This document shows positions 54,517 to 61,449 of a stretch of 61,449 nt of DNA, piece after piece (the first letter of the stretch is position 1; each line of letters starts with the position of its first letter). The translations under genes and the position numbers were made by a program. The notes beneath the pieces were generated by a model. That model searched no databases. It saw only the letters and a program-made list of their open reading frames with translations, and had not been told where the DNA came from. Source of the stretch: Bacillota bacterium (lineage in GTDB: Bacteria > Bacillota > Clostridia > Clostridiales > Clostridiaceae); NCBI GenBank assembly GCA_023435985.1, contig JAEZKY010000134.1, forward strand, positions 1 through 61,449. Reading direction: 5' to 3'.

Positions 54517-54813
54517 TTAATCATGACGATTACCATTTAATTTTACTGGCAATGCCCAAATAAAAAGTGATGTTGCTGGTCCAAAAACAAAAGAACTATC
54601 AATCAAAAATCGGTATTCTGTTGGAACATTTAAGCTATTTATAATTAAAGAACCAATAATATTAAATAAAAAAGCGATTAAAACCAAACCAACTCTTCTA
54701 CTTGTTTTACCACTAATAAATTTTTCTATATCTAACTTTAAGCCGATATTAAAACATATTAAAAAGGATACTATATATGTTGCAATTCCCAAAAAATAAC
54801 AATAACTTTTCAT
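54517..54813 (-). CDS. Small membrane protein, 98 residues
   Basis: Three hydrophobic segments (CYFLGIATYIVSFLICFNIG, VGLVLIAFLFNIIGSLII and SFVFGPATSLFIWALPV) separated by a basic loop (GKTSRRVG). Not recognised. AAAGGAGA lies eight bases before the ATG. Confidence 0.6.
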   Translation of the reverse strand: MKSYCYFLGIATYIVSFLICFNIGLKLDIEKFISGKTSRRVGLVLIAFLFNIIGSLIINSLNVPTEYRFLIDSSFVFGPATSLFIWALPVKLNGNRHD

Positions 54814-55081
54814 AAACTAAATCTCCTTTTGTATTAATAAAGCACCTCAATAACATTACATGTTATTTATAATATATTTTAAGAATATTAATGTATAAAG
54901 TTTTTTATTTACTATATCATATAAATATAGAGAATCCGTTACTTCATATACATATTATACCATAATTGTATTTATTAATAATTAAAATTGTATAATCACT
55001 TTGATTATCATTTTCTAATTTTTAATATTCGTATCTATAAAATAAATATAACTAATCACTTTTCAATCATTGAATAAAAAT
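54814..55081. other. Intergenic region left of the 41-bp repeat
   Basis: A/T-rich, no ORF seen. The last ~60 bases before the repeat (from GTATCT near 55033) resemble those before the second repeat copy (from GTATCT near 56731), so the duplicated segment is about 95-100 bp in all. Confidence 0.45.
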
Positions 55082-55122
55082 AAAGGCATCAACTTAATTC
55101 TTAACTTTAAGTCGATACCTTC
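55082..55122 (-). terminator. 41-bp repeat copy 1, hairpin terminator
   Basis: Identical over 41 bases to 56780-56820. The minus-strand transcript folds as AAGGTATCGACTTA / TAAGTTGATGCCTT, with two G-U pairs and no mismatch, followed by TATTTTTATT. On the plus strand the same positions are mismatches, which shows that the minus strand is the functional one. Confidence 0.65.
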
Positions 55123-55302
55123 AGTATATATACAATCTATAAACGTATAGTCTAATTTCCCTTTAATTTCAGACTTCATATTAATACATAAAGCAAAGTA
55201 TAAAGTCAAAAATTGAAATATTTAATTAGTTCCATTCATAACAAATTATTTTACATCTAATCTTATTATAAAGTTTTCTGTCTTTCCCTTAACTGTTGAA
55301 TA

Positions 55303-55749
55303 CTAAAGAGAAAAATAAAGGTTGTCTTTAATGTTATTTATATCCGCTTCGGTAAATAATTTATCTGAACTTATCTCTCCTACACTTTTATTTAATATAA
55401 ATTCATCAGCAAACATAACTCCATCAGCACAACCTTGATAAGATACTGTGTTAGATAAAATTATGTCTTTATTAACTTTTTTATCTAAATAAATAGTTTT
55501 AGAATAAGATTTTATCTTTTCTTGATTGTTCCCAATAAATTGTATATCTCCACCATTAACTATTTGCTTATTAGGAAATATAATAATAATTCCATTACTT
55601 ATTCTTATATTTGTATCTTCCCCACTAAATGACTATACCTTAAATTCTTGTCTATCAAGTTCAGTTTTATATGATACGATCATCCTAATAAGAACAATGC
55701 CTCCAATAAGTAAAAAAATCAAAAATCCAATTACAATTGATTTCTTCAT
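55303..55749 (-). pseudogene. Membrane-anchored protein gene interrupted by an amber codon
   Basis: A 149-codon frame from ATG 55749 opens MKKSIVIGFLIFLLIGGIVL (signal/anchor) and runs to TAG at 55303, with one in-frame TAG at codon 39 (55633-55635). After it the frame continues with coding-like sequence: SFSGEDTNIRISNGIIIIFP, QGCADGVMFADEFILNKSVG. A single substitution would restore it. Family not recognised; extracellular domain of about 110 residues. Confidence 0.65.
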
Positions 55750-55804
55750 ATTCCACCATACTTTAACTCGTTATAATTTACTACTACTTTTTTAAGAATA
55801 TTGT

Positions 55805-56356
55805 TCATATAGATTCATTAAATTGTATTGCTATCTTTTTGATATTTTCCATGGCAATTTTATCATCTTTAGGTGAAATATTTTCTGTATTATGTGAGTA
55901 TCCTGTTCCAACAGATACAGCATTCATTTTATGTAATAAACACTCTGCTGTATCTATTGCTTTTTTCATAGAACCATCGCCACCTCCAACTAAGAATATG
56001 CCGCCTTTCTTCTTTTTATCTATTGGATTTACATTTCTAAAAAATTTTGCACACCAATACGTTTGTAATCTACTCATTATAGCTAACAACTGTCCTGTTA
56101 GTTCAGAAAAATAAAGCGGTGATGCTATTAGAATATTATCGCATTCCTGAATATACTTATATACTTCCTGCATTTCATCATTTTGACTACAACCATTATT
56201 TTTCCAACAATATCTGCAATCAATACATGGTTTTATATTGCAATAATAAGCATTTATAATTTTGTATTCCCCATCTAAGTGTTTAGTAAATTCATTTACC
56301 AAAGTCATGGTATCACCATTTTTTCTTGGTGAACCATTAAATATAAGTGTTTTCAT
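55805..56356 (-). CDS. Flavodoxin family / NADPH-dependent FMN reductase
   Basis: 183 residues. FMN phosphate loop FNGSPRKNGDTMTLVNEF at the start, then a Cys-rich segment NIKPCIDCRYCWKNNGCSQN typical of iron-sulfur flavoprotein-like members, ILIASPLYFSELTGQLLA and FLVGGGDGSM. The four Cys may bind an Fe-S cluster or disulfides. GAGGGAAATT precedes the ATG. Confidence 0.9.
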   Translation of the reverse strand: MKTLIFNGSPRKNGDTMTLVNEFTKHLDGEYKIINAYYCNIKPCIDCRYCWKNNGCSQNDEMQEVYKYIQECDNILIASPLYFSELTGQLLAIMSRLQTYWCAKFFRNVNPIDKKKKGGIFLVGGGDGSMKKAIDTAECLLHKMNAVSVGTGYSHNTENISPKDDKIAMENIKKIAIQFNESI

Positions 56357-56444
56357 TTAATTTCCCTCTTTTTTATAAAATATATATAATCCTTGCTTCG
56401 CTTTAACTTACTATTGTTAATCACTTCTTTATATAATTATTCAT

Positions 56445-56693
56445 TCATTTACTTTCTGTCTTCGCATATTCTTTTAATATTGCAATAAATTTTATTAAAT
56501 AATTAATACCCCAAAATGTTAATAATAACATTAATAACCTGAATCGATAACTAACTTTGTCCCACATATAAACTATTATGGCTATAAATATTGAATTTAC
56601 ACAACTTAAGCATAATTGTATTTTAAAGAATTTATCGTTTATTATAACAAGATTCTTATCTTTCATTGTATAATTTATTGCTAAATTATGCAA
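56445..56693 (-). CDS. Small hypothetical membrane protein
   Basis: 82 residues from the first ATG, or 73 from an internal ATG (MKDKNLVIINDKFFKIQ). Two hydrophobic segments (CLSCVNSIFIAIIVYMW and LLMLLLTFWGINYLIKFIAI). No ribosome binding site is clear for either start. May be real or a degraded gene. Confidence 0.4.
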   Translation of the reverse strand: MHNLAINYTMKDKNLVIINDKFFKIQLCLSCVNSIFIAIIVYMWDKVSYRFRLLMLLLTFWGINYLIKFIAILKEYAKTESK

Positions 56694-56779
56694 TTGCTAG
56701 TATTCTCACTTTATAATCTTAAATCTTTGTATCTGCAAAAGAATTTGTCTAAGCACATTTCAATTATTAAATAACAAAG

Positions 56780-56820
56780 AAAGGCATCAACTTAATTCTT
56801 AACTTTAAGTCGATACCTTC
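56780..56820 (-). terminator. 41-bp repeat copy 2, hairpin terminator
   Basis: Exact copy of 55082-55122. On the minus strand it is followed by TCTTTGTTATTT. It lies downstream of the broken ORF at 56904-57107 and of the RpiR gene. Confidence 0.65.
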
Positions 56821-56903
56821 GTTATATATAGATAAAACCTCTATGAATTTTACTTATATGGTTTACTTATCAATATAGATATCTTAATTCTATATTCAAC
56901 TTA

Positions 56904-57107
56904 TTATATAAATATATTTACATCTTTGCTAGATTTTAAGTGGATATCTTCACCAGAAATCATAAACATTTTTGTAGCTTCAGGGGGCATAATATGCAGT
57001 CAGCCTTTGGAAAATAAGCTGTTGAAGCTACTTAATGGAAGGTTGTTGCATTTATTGCTTGTCACAATGTATATTGGGAGTATGCATAAATGTGTGCAAC
57101 CTTTCAT
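56904..57107 (-). pseudogene. Unidentified ORF with one in-frame stop
   Basis: From ATG 57107 with TGGAGG at seven bases, the frame reads 35 codons (MKGCTHLCILPIYIVTSNKC, NNLPLSSFNSLFSKG), hits TGA at 57000-57002 and goes on to LHIMPPEATKMFMISGEDIH and the stop at 56904. Its base composition is less A/T-biased than its surroundings. I do not recognise it. A + strand frame (56926-57111) also exists but has no ribosome binding site. Confidence 0.4.
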
Positions 57108-57209
57108 TTAGCAGCCTCCAGCGAAATTTTCATAGTCTGACGAAACAACAATATTTATGATTTCTGTAAGCTACCACTTAACTCAAGTTTCAACGTTGTA
57201 CTTATATTT

Positions 57210-58058
57210 CTAAATGAATAAGTCAAATTTTCTCCACGCTTCGTCTAATAATTCCACATTGCTATTAAAGAAGTCTTTCTTTTCCTTTTCAACACATGCA
57301 ATTAAAGCATTAATCAAACTTAGTGGTGCTGAATAAGATTCAATAAGTGTAGAACCTTTACTTATAGCTGTTAATGTAACATCTGAGTATGGTACGAGCG
57401 GAGATAACATATTATCTGTAATTGCTATAGTTGTAGCTCCTTTTTTCTTTAAATGAGTATAGATTTCTACAGTGCTCCTAGCATACTTTTCAAAGCTGAT
57501 TCCAATAACTACGTCCTCATCACACGCCTCACTGATCTGCTTTGGAATTTGCTCTATGTTTTCAATTAAATAAACATTGCTAAACATTAAATCAAGATAA
57601 TATTTTAAAAATGTTCCGAGCACAGTAGAGCTTCTTCTTGAAACTATATATATTCTCTTTGCACCTAATAATAAATCAACTGCTTTTTTTAATTCATATA
57701 AGTTAAGTTCCTCCATAGTCAATTTAATATTATTTAAATCTTCTTCAAATATATTATAAATTTCCTTTTCTTCATCACTGTTTTTTTCACAATCAACTTT
57801 TATACGTTCACTCTTAGACACCTGTTCCTGCATAGATTCCTGTGTATCTTTTAAAAATTCCGGATATCCTTTATATCCTAAAAAAATTACAAATCTAGTA
57901 ACAGTAGCAATACTGACGCCTGATAATTTAGCCAATTTTTCAACAGTTAAAAAAGGTGTACTGTTTGGATGTGATAATATATACTTTGCTATCTTTTCTT
58001 GTGATTTACTCATGTTTGGTATCTTTTCTGCAACTTTTTGGTACACTTCCCCCATCAT
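57210..58058 (-). CDS. RpiR/MurR family transcriptional regulator
   Basis: 282 residues. N-terminal HTH_6 (ANKIAKYILSHP-like EKIAKYILSHPNSTPFLTVE, KLAKLSGVSIATVTRFVIFL) and a C-terminal SIS domain (GAKRIYIVSRRSSTVLGTFL, DEDVVIGISFEKYARSTVEI) that binds a phosphosugar. No sugar gene is adjacent, so its target is unknown. AAGGGG precedes tandem ATGs (58058, 58055). Confidence 0.9.
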   Translation of the reverse strand: MMGEVYQKVAEKIPNMSKSQEKIAKYILSHPNSTPFLTVEKLAKLSGVSIATVTRFVIFLGYKGYPEFLKDTQESMQEQVSKSERIKVDCEKNSDEEKEIYNIFEEDLNNIKLTMEELNLYELKKAVDLLLGAKRIYIVSRRSSTVLGTFLKYYLDLMFSNVYLIENIEQIPKQISEACDEDVVIGISFEKYARSTVEIYTHLKKKGATTIAITDNMLSPLVPYSDVTLTAISKGSTLIESYSAPLSLINALIACVEKEKKDFFNSNVELLDEAWRKFDLFI

Positions 58059-58176
58059 ATGAACCCCTTTCTTCTAAATTATTTTCAATAACAGATATTC
58101 TGCGTTTTAATTATCAATTTATGAAATTCCATATTAAATCAGATTTATATTCGTAATAATATTTTTTATAAACAAA

Positions 58177-58214
58177 AAAGGCACCAACAATATAATTTAA
58201 TTGTTAGCGCCTTT
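58177..58214 (-). terminator. Terminator of the core gene block
   Basis: 15-bp stem AAAGGCGCTAACAAT / ATTGTTGGTGCCTTT on the minus strand, with two G-U pairs that are mismatches on the plus strand, followed by TTTTTG. It closes the THUMP methyltransferase transcript, 140 bp after the stop. Confidence 0.75.
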
Positions 58215-58355
58215 GCTACCATATTCAGCTTTATCCCATTTTATCATGAGCAAAATATTTTGTAAATATATTTACAGGCTATATTTGTTAATCTTTCATT
58301 TATTAACTATATAGTTAATTTAGCTTAACTTTATTAACTTTTACTATAGTTATTT

Positions 58356-59516
58356 TTAATATATTAATTGATTGATTAAAGTGTCTCCTTGGTTTTTAAT
58401 CTTTTCATTGTCAAAATATTGATAATAATAGCATTTAATCTTACCATTATATAGCTTTCTATTTTTAGTAGATTTCACTCCAAATACTTTTTCAAACGGC
58501 TCAAAGGAAGTTAATATATTAAAATCCCAGTCTTCTAATTTTTTCTTTGTATTACCCATATGTTTATAAATAGTATTAAGCATCTCCTTTTCCCCTATTC
58601 TTTCTCCATATGGTGGATTAGATATGATAAAACCGTATTTTCTAGAAGTTGAAAACTCCATAAAATCTCTCTTTTGAAATTCTATAAATTTATCTACTCC
58701 AGCCTTTTTAGCATTTTCCATTGCAACTTTAAGTACTTTATAATCTATATCGTATCCTATTAACTTAATATCTTTATTTTTTTCAGACTTTTTAGCACCA
58801 TCTCTTACTATATTAAAAGTGTTACCGTTCATTAGTGGCCACGTTTCACATACAAAACTTCTATTCACTCCAGGTGCTATGTTTTGAGCTATCATTGCAG
58901 CTTCAATTAATACAGTTCCAGAACCACAGAAAGGATCTATAAGCTCAAAATTATCATTCCATCTAGATACTAAAATTAGTGATGCTGCTAATGTTTCCTT
59001 TAATGGAGCAATCCCTGCAAGCTCTCTATAACCTCTTTTATGTAATCCTGGACCTGTTGTATCTATTGTAAGTGTAACTATATCCTTTAATATAGCTACT
59101 TCTATTTTATATACTGGACCACTTTCACTAAAAGTTTCTATTCCATAACTTTCACTCATGCTTTTAACAATAGCTCTTTTAACTATTGACTGACAGTCTG
59201 GAACACTATGAAGAGTTGATTTAATGCTCTTTCCAACAACATGCATTACTCCATCTATTGGAATAATCCTGCTCCAATCGACCTTTTTCGTTCCTTGAAA
59301 TAACTCTTCAAAAGATTTTGCTTCAAATTCAGCCATTTTTATTAAAACTCTATCTGCAGTTCTTAAATGAATGTTGGAAATTGCTATATCCATTTCATCG
59401 CCTTCAAAAGTTACTTTTCCATTTTCTATCTTTAAGTCTTCGTATCCAAGTCCCTTTAACTCTTTTGCTGTTATACTTTCTATTCCAAAAGTACTTGTTG
59501 CAATTAGATCATACAT
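58356..59516 (-). CDS. THUMP domain class I rRNA methyltransferase (RlmL N-domain/YpsC type)
   Basis: 386 residues. N-terminal ferredoxin-like and THUMP part (MYDLIATSTFGIESITAKEL, FQGTKKVDWSRIIP, HSVPDCQSIVKRAIVKSM), then a Rossmann methyltransferase with motif I IDPFCGSGTVLIEAAMIA near 195 and motif IV IISNPPYGERIGE near 300, the N6/N2 nucleobase form. Probably makes m2G in 23S rRNA. AAGGAG precedes the ATG. 17 bp after pyrR, so co-transcription is likely. Confidence 0.92.
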   Translation of the reverse strand: MYDLIATSTFGIESITAKELKGLGYEDLKIENGKVTFEGDEMDIAISNIHLRTADRVLIKMAEFEAKSFEELFQGTKKVDWSRIIPIDGVMHVVGKSIKSTLHSVPDCQSIVKRAIVKSMSESYGIETFSESGPVYKIEVAILKDIVTLTIDTTGPGLHKRGYRELAGIAPLKETLAASLILVSRWNDNFELIDPFCGSGTVLIEAAMIAQNIAPGVNRSFVCETWPLMNGNTFNIVRDGAKKSEKNKDIKLIGYDIDYKVLKVAMENAKKAGVDKFIEFQKRDFMEFSTSRKYGFIISNPPYGERIGEKEMLNTIYKHMGNTKKKLEDWDFNILTSFEPFEKVFGVKSTKNRKLYNGKIKCYYYQYFDNEKIKNQGDTLINQLIY

Positions 59517-59532
59517 ATTCTATTCTCCTTCT

Positions 59533-60081
59533 TTATTCATTTGCATTTGAATCGTATATTTTAACCGAATCTTCTTCATCAATCTCTTTTAATGACACTG
59601 AAATAATTTCATCTTTTGAAGTCGGAATATTCTTTCCTACATAATCCGCCCTTATTGGTAATTCTTTATGCCCTCTGTCAATAAGAACAGCCAGCTGGAT
59701 GCCTGTAGGTCTATTTACATCTATAATAGCATCAATTGCTGCTCTGGCAGTTCTACACGTATATAAAACATCATCTACTATGACTATCTTTTTATCCTTT
59801 ATTTCAGGTCCTAAATGCAGATTTTTTGCCTCAGCATCCTCATGTAGTACAGTTAAATCATCTCTATATAATGTTATATCTACAGAACCAACTGGAACTT
59901 CTTTTCCTTCGATGCTTTTAATATAATTTGCTATTCTCTTTGCAAGTGGATAGCCTCTAGTTTTAATTCCAAGTAAAACTAAATCTTCAACACCCTTATT
60001 TCTTTCAATTATCTCATGAGAAATTCTAATTAATGTTCTATTTATAGCTTTTTCATCTAATAGGATTGCTTTTAATTTCAT
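59533..60081 (-). CDS. pyrR: Bifunctional pyr operon regulator / uracil phosphoribosyltransferase
   Basis: 182 residues. MKLKAILLDEKAINRTLIRI; EVPVGSVDITLYRDDL; PRPP loop KKIVIVDDVLYTCRTARAAI near 100; RPTGIQLAVLIDRGHKELPI. Binds pyr mRNA in response to UMP and makes UMP from uracil. The pyr biosynthetic genes are not adjacent; it sits between rluD-type and methyltransferase genes. GGAGGGG precedes the ATG. Confidence 0.95.
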   Translation of the reverse strand: MKLKAILLDEKAINRTLIRISHEIIERNKGVEDLVLLGIKTRGYPLAKRIANYIKSIEGKEVPVGSVDITLYRDDLTVLHEDAEAKNLHLGPEIKDKKIVIVDDVLYTCRTARAAIDAIIDVNRPTGIQLAVLIDRGHKELPIRADYVGKNIPTSKDEIISVSLKEIDEEDSVKIYDSNANE

Positions 60082-60128
60082 GATACCCCTCCACTATTAT
60101 TTTAAATAATTTATTAAGTTATCTAATA

Positions 60129-61046
60129 TTACTTTAATTCATTTCTTAATTTATCTAATATTATTTGAAAGTATTCTGGAAGTTCTGTAGTAAATTCTAT
60201 ATATTCATTTTTACTCGGATGTATAAAGCCTAAAGTTTTAGCATGAAGCATTTGGCCTTTCAATTTGAACTTCTGTTTCTTAAAACCATATAGAGGATCT
60301 CCAACCAAAGGAAAACCAATTGATGCCATATGCACTCTTATTTGATGCGTTCTTCCAGTCTCTAGTATACATTTTATTAAAGTATAACCATTATATCTTT
60401 CAATAACCTCGTAATGAGTTACAGCTCTCTTTCCATCTTCAACTATTCCTATTTTTAATCTATCTTTTTTATTTCTAGCTAAAGGTTTATCAATGGTTCC
60501 TTTATCATTTTTTATTCTACCTTCAACTAATGCATAATATTCCCTTTTCATAGAATGATCTTTCAATTGTTCTGAAAGTTTATTATGCGATTCATCGTTT
60601 TTAGCAACTACTAAAACTCCTGAGGTATCTTTATCTATTCTATGAACTATTCCTGGTCTCACTACTCCATTTATACTTGATAAATCCGTACAATGAAATA
60701 ATAAAGCGTTTACTAAAGTTCCGTTATAATTACCTGGTGCAGGATGAACTACCATTCCTTGTTGTTTATTTACAACTACAACGTCTTCGTCTTCATATAA
60801 TATGTCTATTGGTATATCCTCTGGATCTACATTTAATAATTCTGGTTCATCAATCATTACTTCAATTTCATCAGAAGATTTTACCTTATAATTGCTCTTA
60901 GGAATTTTATTATTAACCTTAATATTTTCTTTTTCTATAAGTCCTTGAATAAAAGATCTTGATTTATCATTAAAAACTTCCGATAAATACTTATCAATTC
61001 TTATTCCCTGATCCTTCTCATCAACAACAAATATATTTTTTTCCAT
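60129..61046 (-). CDS. RluA/RluD family 23S rRNA pseudouridine synthase
   Basis: 305 residues. S4 RNA-binding domain at 1-80 (GIRIDKYLSEVFNDKSRSFI) and the RluA catalytic domain with GIVHRIDKDTSGVLVVAK (catalytic Asp near 145), ETGRTHQIRVHMASIGFPLV and GDPLYG. Modifies helix 69 or related uridines. ATG at 61046 follows AAAGGT; the longer frame starts 7 codons earlier without support. 47 bp before pyrR, the usual rluD-pyrR pairing in Firmicutes. Confidence 0.94.
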   Translation of the reverse strand: MEKNIFVVDEKDQGIRIDKYLSEVFNDKSRSFIQGLIEKENIKVNNKIPKSNYKVKSSDEIEVMIDEPELLNVDPEDIPIDILYEDEDVVVVNKQQGMVVHPAPGNYNGTLVNALLFHCTDLSSINGVVRPGIVHRIDKDTSGVLVVAKNDESHNKLSEQLKDHSMKREYYALVEGRIKNDKGTIDKPLARNKKDRLKIGIVEDGKRAVTHYEVIERYNGYTLIKCILETGRTHQIRVHMASIGFPLVGDPLYGFKKQKFKLKGQMLHAKTLGFIHPSKNEYIEFTTELPEYFQIILDKLRNELK

Positions 61047-61330
61047 ATAATAATACCTTTCTATCATGCAGATTCTTTCAACATTATAATATATTAAATA
61101 ATACTTTACAAATAATATTATAGGAAATAATTTGTAAGATTTTACACTATATTAGTCTAATTTTGATAATCCTAAATATTTTACATTTATTTTATAATAT
61201 GTTATCATTATTTAGTATTAGTATATAATTATGCATTATGTATTAATATTCATATAATTGCTATTTTAAGCCATAATATGAATAATTAATCATACAATTC
61301 AAATTTCACGTATAATAAGGGGGAAAATTT
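61047..61330. other. Divergent promoter region between rluD-type gene and motA
   Basis: A/T-rich with no ORF or RNA recognised. It must contain the motA leader, with AAGGGGG about ten bases before the ATG. A sigma-28 type promoter was looked for but none convincing was found. Confidence 0.4.
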
Positions 61331-61449
61331 ATGGACATTATGACAATTTTAGGTGTGATATTTGCGTTTGGCTGTATAATATTAGGGTATGTATTATCAC
61401 ACGGGTCAATACTCGCACTACTTAGGGGAGCTTCTGCATTAATTGTAAT
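61331..61449 (+). CDS. motA: Flagellar motor stator protein MotA, 5' partial
   Basis: The first 39 residues (MDIMTILGVIFAFGCIILGY, VLSHGSILALLRGASALIV) match the first helix and SALIV signature of MotA. The gene runs off the right edge. Ribosome binding site AAGGGGG. Its presence implies a motile or flagellated organism. Confidence 0.85.
   Translation, partial: MDIMTILGVIFAFGCIILGYVLSHGSILALLRGASALIV

Noticed and set aside
42613..57107. Chromosomal integron-like cassette array
   Set aside because: No integrase and no attC-like repeats between genes; only two copies of one repeat were found.
58300..58325. Palindrome TTAACTATATAGTTAA
   Set aside because: Short A/T palindrome expected by chance in this composition; no promoter or gene start depends on it.

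Overview
The window is AT-rich Gram-positive DNA with AGGAGG-type ribosome binding sites, many TTG/GTG starts, a Spo0E-like sporulation phosphatase, a DUF6774 small protein, YesM/YesN-type sugar sensing and a flagellar motA start. This points to Clostridium sensu stricto, most likely a saccharolytic, solventogenic relative of C. beijerinckii. That placement rests on gene content and style, not on a database match. No rRNA, tRNA, CRISPR array, prophage or intact insertion sequence was seen.

Layout. 0.2-3.1 kb: a ferredoxin-containing aldo/keto reductase, a zinc phospholipase C-like protein and a DTW-domain tRNA-modifying enzyme. 3.3-8.5 kb: a same-strand chaperone/protease module made of a membrane-anchored J-domain/TPR protein, a GluP-like rhomboid protease with TPRs, an HscC-type Hsp70 and an unknown 112-residue protein. 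8.9-9.6 kb: a secreted protein built of 24-residue repeats behind a PhoP-box-like promoter. 9.8-16.1 kb: housekeeping and stress genes, with a frameshifted metallo-hydrolase and an AraC remnant. 13.4-28.7 kb: a carbohydrate region with two orphan galactose-binding-protein paralogues at its edges, a secreted glycosidase, a cytosolic GH31 enzyme, a CUT1 ABC importer without its own ATPase, and a YesM/YesN two-component system. 28.7-33.6 kb: a TetR-MFP-RND efflux operon with two matching operator-like sites. 34-38 kb: an aldo/keto reductase, several tiny genes including Spo0E-like, and a MarR-GNAT fusion. 38.4-42.5 kb: a lipoprotein, dapF and the divergent ribosome-quality-control gene rqcH. 42.6-57 kb: an accessory island on one strand made of small single-gene enzymes (GNATs, methyltransferases, VOC, HAD, DJ-1, flavodoxin) mixed with at least six gene fragments or broken genes. 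57.2-61.4 kb: an RpiR regulator, then core genes (THUMP methyltransferase, pyrR, rluD) and the start of motA.

How the genes work together. The YesM/YesN pair probably senses an extracellular sugar or oligosaccharide, possibly with a binding-protein partner. The CUT1 importer takes up the oligosaccharide and the GH31 enzyme cleaves it inside the cell. A cre-like site in front of the importer suggests carbon catabolite control. The HscC/J-protein/rhomboid cluster is the best candidate for a poorly described system: a dedicated Hsp70 brought to the membrane next to an intramembrane protease. The 42.6-57 kb island looks like a zone of repeated gain, partial duplication and decay, as shown by copied gene ends, a chimeric start and a 41-bp exact repeat.
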